A stretch of DNA of 64,000 bases from Bog-159 sp963738345 (lineage in GTDB: Bacteria > Acidobacteriota > Terriglobia > Bryobacterales > Bryobacteraceae), in contig CAVTWI010000002.1 of assembly GCA_963738345.1 (NCBI GenBank), positions 2,914,001-2,978,000 of the forward strand, in the 5' to 3' direction. The notes beneath the pieces are model-generated. The model had not been told where the DNA came from, searched no databases, and saw only the letters and a program-made list of their open reading frames with translations. The position numbers and the translations under genes are program-made. This document shows positions 24,161 to 33,063 of this stretch, piece by piece (the stretch's first letter is position 1; every line of letters begins with the position of its first letter).

Positions 24161-24789
24161 TGCCGCCACCCTTGGAACTCCGATGGCTCGACTGGGCCCG
24201 CCGCCTCCAGGCCCTCGCCCAAAGCGGACTCGCCTACCAGCCCCACCAATACGATCTCGAACGCTATGAAGCCGTGCGCGAAACCGCCGCCGAAATCATG
24301 GCCGCCGCCTCCACCGCCCCCATCGCCTCCATCCGCGATCTCTTCGCCACCCAACAAGGCTACGCCACTCCAAAGGTGGACCTGCGCGCCGCCGTCTTCC
24401 GCGACGATCGCATCCTGCTGGTCCAGGAGCGCGAAGACGGCTGCTGGACCCTTCCCGGCGGATGGGCCGACGTGAACGAGTCCCCCGCCGAGGGAGTCGT
24501 GCGTGAAGTGCGCGAAGAATCCGGCTACCAGACGCGCGCCCTAAAACTGCTGGCGGTCTACGATCGCAACCGCCACGGCCACCCGCCGATCCCCTTCCAC
24601 GCTTACAAGCTCTTCTTCCTTTGCGAGTCGATCGGAGGCGCGCCCGAGGTGAGCAACGAAACGTCAGGCGTCGATTGGTTTGCCGAAGACCACCTGCCGC
24701 CCCTCTCCACCACGCGCGTAACCGCCGCCCAAATCCACCGCTCCTTCGAACACTTCCGGCATCCTGACTGGCCCACTGACTTCGACTAA
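24160..24789 (+). CDS. NUDIX hydrolase with NUDIX_N domain
   Basis: 209 residues from the ATG at 24160, within TGATG. The N-terminal helices (LRWLDWARRLQALAQSGLAY, residues 6-25) match the NUDIX_N region found on nucleoside-diphosphate-X hydrolases. The NUDIX box is complete at about residues 104-126: GGWADVNESPAEG then VVREVREESGY, with the catalytic Glu pair. Such proteins hydrolyse ADP-ribose, UDP-sugars or oxidised nucleotides in the cytoplasm. It is cotranslated with tsaB. The exact substrate is not visible in sequence. Confidence 0.92.
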   Translation: MPPPLELRWLDWARRLQALAQSGLAYQPHQYDLERYEAVRETAAEIMAAASTAPIASIRDLFATQQGYATPKVDLRAAVFRDDRILLVQEREDGCWTLPGGWADVNESPAEGVVREVREESGYQTRALKLLAVYDRNRHGHPPIPFHAYKLFFLCESIGGAPEVSNETSGVDWFAEDHLPPLSTTRVTAAQIHRSFEHFRHPDWPTDFD

Positions 24790-24834
24790 GTAGCCCTACC
24801 CTTGACGCCGCCCTCTCGACATACGTCTCGTCGA

Positions 24835-25188
24835 CTAGCCGCGGGTGCCACCTATACCTACTCCGATTATCCAGAAACCCGCTAGGTTGCACTCTGCCGG
24901 ATGCGCCACCGACGGCACCAACATCGCTTCAATCCCGTTTTCCCAGGCGCGCAGCCCGATATCCCGTGCCATCTCCCGCGCGGCCGTTTCTTTGGAAAGC
25001 GAAGTGTATAGCGCGCCGAAGTAGCCCCGTATGTTGTAGCGCGCGCCATGCAGGAAGGCCCCCCGCATTGACACTAAATTGGCAGCGTATTGGAAAGGGC
25101 AGATGCGGTATACGATGCCGGAGAATTCGATTGCCGGTACGCTTCGGAAGTAAGCCCTCAGGTCCGGCATTAAGCCGGGATGCCCCAA
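24835..25188 (-). pseudogene. RES-type toxin, apparently truncated
   Basis: 117 residues, short for a RES-domain toxin. The N-terminal half is recognisable: GIVYRICPFQYAANLVSMRG and HGARYNIRGYFGALYTS, then TAAREM (the Arg, Tyr and Glu positions of RES domains). RES toxins degrade NAD+. The middle strand-helix block usually found between the TAAREM helix and the GLLVPS strand is absent. After EAMLVPSVAHPAECNLA the frame runs into an unrelated tail. A shifted frame at the same place reads GFLDNRSRYRWHPRL, closer to a normal ending. It overlaps the antitoxin gene by 19 bases. I judge the toxin inactive or mis-assembled. Confidence 0.6.
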
Positions 25189-25514
25189 CCCATGCGGCCA
25201 ATTGTCTCGGCCACGCGGTCAAGGCCGCCATCTTCCTCCATCAACTCCACAGGCGCCCGATCTTCCAACGCCGGAACCGCATGGGTGAGCCAATATACTG
25301 CGTCGGCCTCCGTAAACATGGCGGTCAGTTCCCGCCAAATTCGATGGAGTTTCTCTTCGCGCTGCGCTTCGAGAGGCCGCGGTGCCTTGCCCGCCCCGCG
25401 CCGCCGCTCAACGGTTCGCTGATGCACGCCCAGAATTCGCGCCACCACAGCCACGCCCAAAGCTTCTTCAATCGTAAGGTCCCGAGGACGGGGGAGAGTG
25501 GCCATACATTCCAT
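25170..25514 (-). CDS. Xre/MbcA/ParS-type antitoxin (DUF2384)
   Basis: 114 residues; the ATG at 25505 is an equally good start and has an AGGATG-like site nearer the usual distance. The N-terminal half holds a helix-turn-helix-like stretch (VARILGVHQRTVERRR). The C-terminal half is the DUF2384 toxin-binding domain: YWLTHAVPALEDRAPVELM and VAETIGRMGWGIP. In RES-Xre modules this protein represses the operon and blocks the RES active site with its C-terminus. It appears full length, whereas its toxin partner downstream looks damaged. Confidence 0.85.
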   Translation of the reverse strand: MECMATLPRPRDLTIEEALGVAVVARILGVHQRTVERRRGAGKAPRPLEAQREEKLHRIWRELTAMFTEADAVYWLTHAVPALEDRAPVELMEEDGGLDRVAETIGRMGWGIPA

Positions 25515-25560
25515 CCTACCACTCTGGACGGCGATTGTCGCGACAGATGCCGTCCCCGCA

Positions 25561-27534
25561 TCACCGCATCACGAAATCCCACTCCGCCGACCCGCGCGCC
25601 ACCACCGCCGCCACATCCCGCTCCAACAGATACCGCCCCTTCACCAAATCCTCCGCCGCCCCCCGCACCTTATCCAAATAAGCCTGCTTGCTCGTATACC
25701 GTTCCTCCACCGACAATCGTGGATCCCCCCCCCTCTCCCGTTCCGCCTTACTCCGCGCAAATGGAATGAACGACCCAACCATGCTATACAACTCGTCCGG
25801 CGCGCCAATCGCCGCCGACCGCAAATTCCATCCCGTATAAGTCGCCAGCGGCACCGCCGTCGCCGGCATCCGGATTCCCGCCGTCTCGTTCCCGTCCGCA
25901 TCCACCTGCGGCACTCGCATCCCAAACGCGCTCCCCACCTTCGGCGGCTCGATCGTCACAATTCCCGCACTGCGAAATTCCTCGCCGTAATTCACATGCC
26001 ATGCCTGCTGGATGCGCGTGGGAAACGCCACCCCCGGGACCTTTGGAAACGCCACCGCACTCAACTTCGTCAGCGTGCCGTCCGCGATCTTCGGATACCG
26101 CGACGCCGGCGGTTCCGCCCCGTCCTTCACCCAACCGTCCAGCGCCACCAGCAGCGCCCGCAGCGTCCACCGGTAGTTGTTCGGATTCGCCAGGTTCTGC
26201 GCCTCCCCGCGCTCCGGAGGAAATGCGCTCGGCCCATGCTGGCACCCCTCCAGAAAGTAAATCCGCGTGCCCGGCGCCAAAGCCGCGTCCGCGCTGCCAT
26301 CGAGCGTCGTGTGAATCAGCGACGCCGCCCGCCCGTAATATTCGTACGACGTGTTCGTATAGAAAATCTTCGGCGTCGTCCCTTCCACGCCCGCATGCGT
26401 CAGCAACCCGTCCGTAATGCCCGTCTCCGGATCGGTCTCCGCCAGATCCGTGAAAGGAAAAATATCCGTCGGATAAAACGTATTCAAAAACGGATGACCG
26501 TCCCGCGACGGCTGCGCAAAGCGGTAATTGAAACTTCCCCGCCCCGCCCCCGCCACATGCGCCATCATGCCGTCGAACACCCGCCGCCCTTTCTCGTCCG
26601 CATTGAATCCGTAATAAACGAAGGTGCGTAGGAACCGTCCACTCTGCGAAATGCCGTACCCGTACGCCCGCTTGATAAACCCGTGATGATCGCCCAAAAC
26701 CGTATCGCCGGGAATCCCGTATTTGAAAAACGAGATCAGGTCGCGCACCGCCGCCGGACCCAATCCCACCACCGGCGGATCCTTCGCCCGGTACACTAGT
26801 TCGTAAATTTTCCCAGGCTCGAAACCTGCCGGCATCGCAATATGCGTCCCGCCCTCGATATGCCACGCATCCCGCGCCACCGGCGTTCGCGCGCTCTCCG
26901 CATGCTCCCGCACCGTAAGCGTCGGCGCCGGATCGTCCGGATTCGCCACCGCATAAGCCAGTTGCGCGCGGTCTCCCAGCGATGCCCGCGTTGCCTTGTG
27001 GTCCAACGTGATCTCCGACCGCACCACGCCCGTAATACCCTGCGCCGCCGGACCGTAGAAGCGCAGCGCGGCCGGCCCCGGCGGCACATCAAACTCCCAC
27101 CCCAGCCAGACCAGCGTGTAACCCTGCTCCAACAAAAATCCATCGCCGAAATCGGACGCGTTGCGCGGATCGTTGGCCCCCCCCAGATCGAACGTGCCCA
27201 GCATCGCCTTCCCCCCCCGGTTCGAAACCTCGAACAACACCGCATGGTTGCCGTGCTTCGGGTCCCGCGGCTTCAGGCAATAGAAATCGGCCGAAAACTC
27301 CACCAGCCCGTTCTCGTCCCGCGGAGCCTTGCCGATGTCCACCACGATCTGGTTCGCCGGCAGCGTCGGATCCACTGCAAAAAAAGCCCGGCCCGCAATC
27401 CGTTCGTACGGACCGCTCGCGCCGAATGCCTTGCCCTCCAGAACGTCACTGCGCTCGGATACCTCAATGCGCAGCAGCGCCGCCGGCAGCAACGCCGGAA
27501 CCAATAACGACAGAACCCAAACGCGTTTGAACAT
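25561..27534 (-). CDS. Secreted alpha/beta hydrolase domain protein (Abhydrolase_10-like)
   Basis: 657 residues from the ATG at 27534; the frame is open to 27777, but that part is the hicA remnant read in another register. A signal peptide (FKRVWVLSLLVPALLPAALL) is followed by VSERSDVLEGKAFGASGPYERI, a typical opening of this large esterase-like family. GYGISQSGRFLRTFVYYGFNADEKGR (read in two halves around residue 300) holds the GxSxSG nucleophile elbow. YFLEGCQHGPS near 425 likely holds the His. Function in the family is poorly known, and the substrate is unassigned. It is on the same strand as the RES-Xre pair but probably separate. Confidence 0.85.
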   Translation of the reverse strand: MFKRVWVLSLLVPALLPAALLRIEVSERSDVLEGKAFGASGPYERIAGRAFFAVDPTLPANQIVVDIGKAPRDENGLVEFSADFYCLKPRDPKHGNHAVLFEVSNRGGKAMLGTFDLGGANDPRNASDFGDGFLLEQGYTLVWLGWEFDVPPGPAALRFYGPAAQGITGVVRSEITLDHKATRASLGDRAQLAYAVANPDDPAPTLTVREHAESARTPVARDAWHIEGGTHIAMPAGFEPGKIYELVYRAKDPPVVGLGPAAVRDLISFFKYGIPGDTVLGDHHGFIKRAYGYGISQSGRFLRTFVYYGFNADEKGRRVFDGMMAHVAGAGRGSFNYRFAQPSRDGHPFLNTFYPTDIFPFTDLAETDPETGITDGLLTHAGVEGTTPKIFYTNTSYEYYGRAASLIHTTLDGSADAALAPGTRIYFLEGCQHGPSAFPPERGEAQNLANPNNYRWTLRALLVALDGWVKDGAEPPASRYPKIADGTLTKLSAVAFPKVPGVAFPTRIQQAWHVNYGEEFRSAGIVTIEPPKVGSAFGMRVPQVDADGNETAGIRMPATAVPLATYTGWNLRSAAIGAPDELYSMVGSFIPFARSKAERERGGDPRLSVEERYTSKQAYLDKVRGAAEDLVKGRYLLERDVAAVVARGSAEWDFVMR

Positions 27535-27602
27535 TCCTTCAGTGTAGGACAGGTGAATATGAATCACCCGAAGAGGGGAGTGCAGCCCGGCAATGGCACG
27601 AT

Positions 27603-27745
27603 TCACGCCAAGGCAACGAATTCGTCCACCGACATCCCCGCCGCGCGTATCAACGCCCGCAGGGTTCCCGGAGCCAACTCTCGATGTTGGGGTACTGGAA
27701 AACTCGCACCGCCCGCTCCCCCGAGACGGCCGGCAAAGCTGACAT
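27603..27745 (-). pseudogene. hicA toxin remnant (large internal deletion)
   Basis: The first 17 codons read SALPAVSGERAVRVFQ after the ATG, as in HicA. The last 31 codons, in another frame, read VPQHRELAPGTLRALIRAAG and SVDEFVALA before a stop, exactly the HicA C-terminus. The part between, which carries the double-stranded-RNA-binding fold with the catalytic His (GSH motif), is missing. The remnant is 143 bases, against roughly 210-220 expected. The toxin cannot be functional. The ATG abuts the stop of hicB. Confidence 0.75.
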
Positions 27746-27950
27746 CTACGCAGGAACCTCAATTTCCCGGACTTCAATTGTTAGAGGCATGCCATGAGCC
27801 GCGCGTGTTTCGAGACACCCGGCAATGGCCTCGAATGTTGTCAAGGGCCTCGGCCTCCGTGCGTCCTTGGGAGATGCACCCAGGAATAGACGGGCACTCC
27901 GCCACAAACACACCGCTCTCGTCGGGCTCCAGCGTCACGAGCAGCTTCAT
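27746..27950 (-). pseudogene. hicB antitoxin remnant (frameshift)
   Basis: From the ATG at 27950 the frame reads KLLVTLEPDESGVFVAECPS and IPGCISQGRTEAEALDNIR, a clear HicB partial RNase H-like fold. The rest of HicB continues in a shifted frame: EAIAGCLETRAAHGMPLTIE then VREIEVPA and a stop at 27746. Two bases missing in a CGAGAG-like stretch explain the break. HicB normally neutralises HicA and represses the operon. Here the native frame ends early with a nonsense tail. Confidence 0.75.
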
Positions 27951-28078
27951 ACTTGAATTCTACTGCACCTTGCTCCAGACAATCGAGTCCCGGATGACAG
28001 CGGCGCCCTCGCTGCGGTCTCCGCCGCCCGATCCCCCGCCCCAATCCTCTCCTCCACGCGCTAACGTATTAGATCGCC

Positions 28079-29312
28079 ATGCCACGCATCCACCTGCTTC
28101 CCCTTCTGATCCTTCCCGCCCTCGCCGTGCCGCTCGCCGCCGCCGGCATCCCCGCCGCCAAACCCGAAGACGCCGGCATGTCCACCGACCGCCTCCGCCG
28201 CATTCACGAAGCCATCGAGCGCCATGTCGATGCCGGCGAAATCTCCGGCGCCGTCACCATCGTCGCCCGCCGCGGACGCCTCGTCCACTTCGAAGCCCAC
28301 GGCCTCATGGATATCGAGTCCAAGCGCCCCATGCAGAAAGACGCCATCTTCCGCATTGCCTCCATGTCCAAGCCCATCACCGGCGTCGCCGTCATGATGA
28401 TGCTCGAACAAGGCAAACTCCGCCTCAATGATCCCGTCTCGAAATTCCTCCCCGAATTCAAAAACTCCAAAGTCGCCGTACCCCGCGGTTCCGCCGGCGA
28501 TTTCCACCTCGTCCCCGCCGACCGCGACCTCACCATCCGCGACCTCCTCACCCACACCAACGGCCTCATGACCGGCGGCCTCGGATCCAAGTCCGGCCCC
28601 CCGCGCATGGTCGAGGGCGAAACTCTCGCCTCCTACATCCCCCGCCTCGCCGCCGCCCCCCTCGACTTCCAACCCGGCAGCCAGTGGGCCTACAGCGGCT
28701 ACGCCGGCCCCGACACCCTCTCCCGCATCGTCGAAATCCTCTCCGGCCAGCCCTACGACGAATTCCTCCGTACCCGCATCTTCCAACCCCTCGGCATGCA
28801 CGATACTTTCTTCTATCCGCCCGACGACCGCCGCCCCCGCATGACCACCCTCTACTCCAAAAGCCCCAACGGCCTCCAAAAAGCCCCCAATCAGGACGGC
28901 TTCTCCCTCAAGTCTTACTTCTCCGGTGGCGGCGGCCTCATGTCGACCGCCGAGGATTACCTCCAATTCGCCCAAATGCTGCTCAACGGCGGCGAACTGC
29001 AACGGCCAGCGCCTCCTCAGCCCCCGTACCGTCGATCTGATGGCCTCCAATCAAGTCGGCGAAATGTTCAACGGGAAACTCGGCCGCCCCGCCCACGGCA
29101 TGGGCTACGGCCTTCTGGTCGGCATCGTCGAAGATAACGTCGCCGCCGGCCTGCGCGTCTCGAACGGCAGCTTCGGTTGGGACGGAGCCTACGGCACGCA
29201 AACCTGGATCGATCCGCGTGAAAAAATGGTCACCATCGTCATGATCCAAACCCAGGTTACTTCGGTCCAGCGCGACTTCGAAAACGCCGTCATGCAAGCC
29301 ATCGTCGAGTAA
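28079..29312 (+). pseudogene. Secreted beta-lactamase-family serine hydrolase, split by a frameshift
   Basis: Two frames together encode about 410 residues. The first frame has a signal peptide, then FRIASMSKPITG with the SxxK nucleophile, LTIRDLLTHTNGL, WAYSGYAGP (YxG) and GGGLMSTAEDYLQFAQMLL. It breaks after NGGEL. The second frame continues NGQRLLSPRTVDLM, HGMGYGLLVGI, GWDGAYGTQTWIDP and ends near 29312. Removing one C at about 29000 joins them. The family includes esterases and D-aminopeptidases related to class C beta-lactamases. A paralogue with an unbroken frame lies at 51831. The break may be a sequencing error. Confidence 0.85.
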
Positions 29313-29402
29313 CTTCCCCGTACTCTCGTAACATCCCACCCCCGCCCGATAAGTGGGATACTTGGTCTTAGGTTCCGACATCAAAGCCCAGGAGGTTTGA
29401 CG

Positions 29403-31340
29403 ATGTTCCGCAATCGGTTCCTCTCCGCCTGTATTCTCGCCGCCGCGCCGCTCAGCCTGGCAGCCCAAAGCTTCATCCTCAGCCCGCAATCCAGCGCCGG
29501 AATTCCCACCGGCCCTGTAACCGGCCTCGCCACCCTCAGCGCCGCGCGCGATGCCCAATCCAATCTCTACGTCCTTGCCGGCGGCCTCACCAACAGTTGC
29601 GCCGGGTCCCCCCCCATTTGCTTCCCCGGCCCCGCCTCCGTCCTGGTCAAGTTGAATCCCCAAACCGCGGCGCCCATCTTTCAAGAAACCTTGCCCACCC
29701 CCGCCACCGCCATGGCCGTCGACCCCGCCGGCAATATCTACCTCGCCACAGGTAACATCATCCAAAAATTGTCCGCCGACGCCCGTCAGATCCTCTATAG
29801 CAAAACCATCGGCGGGCCCACCCTCACCTTCCAAGCCCTCGCCCTCGATGCCTCCGGCCGCCTCTATCTTTCGGGCGGCGTCGGCGCCGGCGACCTCCCC
29901 GCCACTACCGGTTCCTTCCTCTCCGCCCCGCCCCCCGGCGCCTACGCCTTCGCCATGCGCCTCACACCCTCCGCCGCCATCGACTACGCCACCTATCTCG
30001 GCGACGCTCCCCAAAACCCCTACGCCCTCGCCGTCGATCAGTCCGGCGCCGCCTTCGTCGCCTGGACCTCCAATTCCACCAGCTTCGCCTCCACCCCCCC
30101 CGCCCAGCCCAATGGCGCGTCGTTTCTCGTCCGTCTCTCCCCCGATGGCTCCAAGCTGCTCTATGCCACCAGCCCCTCCCCCGGAATTATTTTTCATCTC
30201 GCCGCCGATCCCGCCGGCCACGCCACCGTCGCCCTCCAATCCGCCTACGGCGCCGGCATCACCGTCGCCGCCTACAACCCCGATGGCTCCCCCGCGTTTG
30301 CCCGTAACCTCCCCGGCGCGCTGGCTGCGGGCCTCGCCGCCGATGCCGCCGGCAACGTCTATCTTTCCGATACCCTGCTCCCCGCCAGCGCCAACTATCC
30401 CGTGAAAAACAGCCTCGCCGCCTGTAACTCCGCCCAAAGCGCCTTAACCATCTTCGATAACAACGGCAACTTACTCCAGTCCACTTACTTGTCTGCCGCG
30501 CCCTATCCTGCCGGCCTCCTGATCTCCCCCCCCTCCGGCCTCGATCTGTTTTCCAACGGACCCCAGAATAATGCGCTCACCGTAATTCACTTCGCCCCCA
30601 CCCCCGGCGCCCCCACCGTCCCCCTCGCCTGCGTCGGCAATGCCGCCAGTTACGCGCCCGCCATCTCCCCCGGCGAAATCGTCAGCCTGTTCGGCAACGG
30701 CCTGGGACCCGCCACCGGAACCCAATCGCAGCTCACCGCTTCCGGCGCCTTTCCCCGCCAACTCTCCGGCGTCACCGTAACCTTTAACGGCATCGAGGCT
30801 CCCCTGCTCTACGCCCAGGACGGCCAAATCAACGCCATCGCCCCTTGGGCCTTACAGCCCGGAGCCCAGGCCACTATCTGCGTCACCTACCAAAGCGCGC
30901 TCCCTTGCTTCACCACCACCGTCTCCCAGGCCCAACCCGGAGTCTTCATGCTCGACCCCGATCACGCTCTGGCGTTGAATCAAAATGGAACGCTCAACGG
31001 CCCCAACAACCCAGCCAAAGTCGGTGACGTCGTCTCCATCTTCGCCACCGGCCTCGGCCTCATCAGCCCCCAGCCCGCCGATGGCGCTCTCGCTCAAAAA
31101 CCGCTCCCCGCTGACCTGCTGCCGGTGACCATGGCCGCCGTCTCCCCCTCCAGCCCCGGAGCCCTTGTTCCTCTTACCGTGAATTACGCCGGACCCGCTC
31201 CCGGTGAAGTCGCCGGTTTCAGCCAGATCAATTTCACCGTCACCGCCGCCGCCGGCGGACCCGGCTCGACTTATCTCGTTGTTGGTCCATCCGGATCCGC
31301 CGTGCTAAGTAATCCGTTCTTTGTCTACGTCGCACAGTAA
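29403..31340 (+). CDS. Secreted beta-propeller protein with Solibacter-type C-terminal domain
   Basis: 645 residues from the ATG at 29403, with a perfect AGGAGG seven bases upstream. A signal peptide (FRNRFLSACILAAAPLSLAAQ, broken at residue 12) is followed by propeller-like repeats such as AMAVDPAGNIYLATG, ALALDASGRLYLSGG and GLAADAAGNVYLSD. Residues from about 410 carry the domain recorded as TIGR03437 in Solibacter: ISPGEIVSLFGNGLGPATG, FPRQLSGVTVTFNGIEAPLL, YAQDGQINAIAPW and GEVAGFSQINFTV. The function of that domain is not established. The protein is exported and may be surface attached. It is the strongest taxonomic marker in the window. Confidence 0.9.
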   Translation: MFRNRFLSACILAAAPLSLAAQSFILSPQSSAGIPTGPVTGLATLSAARDAQSNLYVLAGGLTNSCAGSPPICFPGPASVLVKLNPQTAAPIFQETLPTPATAMAVDPAGNIYLATGNIIQKLSADARQILYSKTIGGPTLTFQALALDASGRLYLSGGVGAGDLPATTGSFLSAPPPGAYAFAMRLTPSAAIDYATYLGDAPQNPYALAVDQSGAAFVAWTSNSTSFASTPPAQPNGASFLVRLSPDGSKLLYATSPSPGIIFHLAADPAGHATVALQSAYGAGITVAAYNPDGSPAFARNLPGALAAGLAADAAGNVYLSDTLLPASANYPVKNSLAACNSAQSALTIFDNNGNLLQSTYLSAAPYPAGLLISPPSGLDLFSNGPQNNALTVIHFAPTPGAPTVPLACVGNAASYAPAISPGEIVSLFGNGLGPATGTQSQLTASGAFPRQLSGVTVTFNGIEAPLLYAQDGQINAIAPWALQPGAQATICVTYQSALPCFTTTVSQAQPGVFMLDPDHALALNQNGTLNGPNNPAKVGDVVSIFATGLGLISPQPADGALAQKPLPADLLPVTMAAVSPSSPGALVPLTVNYAGPAPGEVAGFSQINFTVTAAAGGPGSTYLVVGPSGSAVLSNPFFVYVAQ

Positions 31341-31466
31341 CCCGTTGCCAACGCTGCAGCGCAGCGATAGATCGACCAGCGTATCTACTAGCGGGTTCGT
31401 TCGCGGCCGGTCGAGCGACGAGAACTTACAACCGCGATAGTATTTCGCGCTGATTCCATTTAGCAG

Positions 31467-31493
31467 TTGACATATAGTTCCCTTGCGTATAAG
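31467..31493 (+). promoter_or_regulatory. Putative promoter of the sulfatase remnant
   Basis: A perfect TTGACA (31467-31472) and TATAAG (31488-31493) are separated by 15 bases, slightly short. GAGGGGGA lies before the ATG at 31554. The promoter looks intact although the gene behind it is not. Confidence 0.5.
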
Positions 31494-31553
31494 ATCACAA
31501 GTCTCTGGGATCCTGACCAATTAACAATACTGAAACAACCTGAGGGGGAACGC

Positions 31554-32158
31554 ATGGAAGAACAAAAAGGCAAGATCAAGCGGCGAGAGTTCTTAGCGGG
31601 TCTCGGGGCTGCAGCTACTGTCGGCTCCGCCATCAGCCACCTCGGCTCTGAAGGGAAAGCAGCGACCGTCCCTCCGGCGACAGTTGCGTCGCCCGACCCG
31701 CCCAGCGCCATGGTGCCCGTCAACTGGGCCGGCACTCCCCAGCCGCCCGACAACCCGGATAGCATTCCCGTCCTTCAGAATCCCAATATTCTCGTGATCA
31801 TGGTCGACCAGATGCGCCAGCCACTCTGGCTCGACACCGCGCACCAGGCGAACTATACGCAGAATTTTATCCCGAACATCTGGGGAATCCATCAGAGCGC
31901 CGTTTCCTTTGACCAGTATTACGTTAACGCTACCGCTTGCACGCCGTTGGTGATTTGCAGACAGCGATGGGAGGGTACAATACCACGTCGCCCTACACCG
32001 GGGGCACGGGCATCATCGGGAACGAGTTCAACGCGCCCCTGGTCGGCACCGCCACCGATGGCGTCACCGCGCTAAATTGCATCCTGCTGGAAGTCGCGCG
32101 ACCGCAGTATTTTACTTCCCTCGGGCAGACCGGATGCACCGCGCCCACGTGTCCGTAG
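31554..32158 (+). pseudogene. Tat-exported sulfatase remnant, deleted at the active-site motif
   Basis: The N-terminus has a twin-arginine signal (KRREFLAGLGAAATVG) and then the sulfatase opening NPNILVIMVDQMRQPLW (metal-binding Asp) and SFDQYYVNATACTP. In sulfatases this last stretch continues as CxPSR, whose Cys becomes formylglycine. Here it reads CTPLVICRQ and soon ends. A second frame overlapping the break reads DLQTAMGGYNTTSPYTGG and on to GCTAPTCP with a stop at 32158, plausibly the original C-terminus. Several hundred codons have been lost. An intact formylglycine-generating enzyme lies 1.8 kb downstream. Confidence 0.75.
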
Positions 32159-32187
32159 AATCATAGTGTCGGGAAAGGTATGCTCAT

Positions 32188-33060
32188 ATGAAACTGCTCA
32201 TCACCACCGCCCTTGCCCTTCTTGCCGCCGCGCCCGCCGCAATTGCGCAGACCACCTACACTCTCACCACCTTCACCGTACCGGGTGCAACTTACACCAA
32301 TGTGGTTGATATCAACGAGAGGGGCGACGTGAGCGGCTACTATGGCATTCCTAATGGCCTCTCTCAGGGCTTCCTGCGAAATGCTTCCGGAGAGATTATC
32401 ACAATTTCCTTTCCGGGACAGAGCGACACGATAGCGTATGGCTTAAATAACCTTGGTGTGATTGCCGGCACCTACTCGACAGGCACCAGCGGCGGCGGTA
32501 TGCTCTATTACAATGGCGCTTACAAGAGCATAGTTATAGGGGACAGGTCTACCGCCGTTAACGACATTAACGACTCTGGGTATTACGCCGGTAGTTATGG
32601 TCGCGCGAACGCGTCGGGGTATATTGCTTCGCCCAGTGGCCAAATTACTATTCTTAATTATCCGGGCGCCCTCTCTACCGGCGTGAACTGGATTAAGGAC
32701 AACGGCGCGGCAATCGGGACCTATCAGGACACTTTCGGCGTGTACCACACATTTGCCTGGAGCGCCCAATCCGGCTACAAAGCCCTCTCCATACCTGGCC
32801 TACCGGGCGCCACAATCGGTGACGTCAACGCTGCTGGCGTCATGGTGGGTGCTTACTTTAACGGCGTAACTGACCGCGGCTTCGTCTGCCACAACGGTAG
32901 GTTGCAGATCATATTGCCGCCGGGGGCTAACGACAGTACGGTTCAGGCGATTAATAACAAGGGTCAACTGGTGGGATCGTACACAACGGTGGGCGTACCA
33001 GGCAACGTGGCCTTCATCGCCACACCAGTGGAGCCTTCCGAGGTAACAACCGCCCGTTAA
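32188..33060 (+). CDS. Secreted HAF-repeat protein
   Basis: 290 residues with a signal peptide (KLLITTALALLAAAPAAIAQ). About six short repeats follow the pattern DINxxGxxxGxY: VVDINERGDVSGYY, GLNNLGVIAGTY, DINDSGYYAGSY, IKDNGAAIGTY, VNAAGVMVGAY and INNKGQLVGSY. These are typical of extracellular HAF-type repeats and would form a beta-propeller-like fold. No catalytic motif is apparent. AAAGG precedes the ATG. It lies 3 bp before the peptidyl-prolyl isomerase gene, so it is likely in the same operon. The function is unknown. Confidence 0.8.
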   Translation: MKLLITTALALLAAAPAAIAQTTYTLTTFTVPGATYTNVVDINERGDVSGYYGIPNGLSQGFLRNASGEIITISFPGQSDTIAYGLNNLGVIAGTYSTGTSGGGMLYYNGAYKSIVIGDRSTAVNDINDSGYYAGSYGRANASGYIASPSGQITILNYPGALSTGVNWIKDNGAAIGTYQDTFGVYHTFAWSAQSGYKALSIPGLPGATIGDVNAAGVMVGAYFNGVTDRGFVCHNGRLQIILPPGANDSTVQAINNKGQLVGSYTTVGVPGNVAFIATPVEPSEVTTAR

Positions 33061-33063
33061 CCC

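Noticed and set aside
25498..26631. 377-codon Arg/Pro-rich open frame on the plus strand
   Set aside because: Antisense to the well-supported alpha/beta hydrolase; composition typical of a shadow frame.
28983..30437. 484-codon Gly-rich open frame on the minus strand
   Set aside because: It mirrors the propeller protein and the hydrolase end on the plus strand, with runs of GGxGGE. It is a composition shadow.
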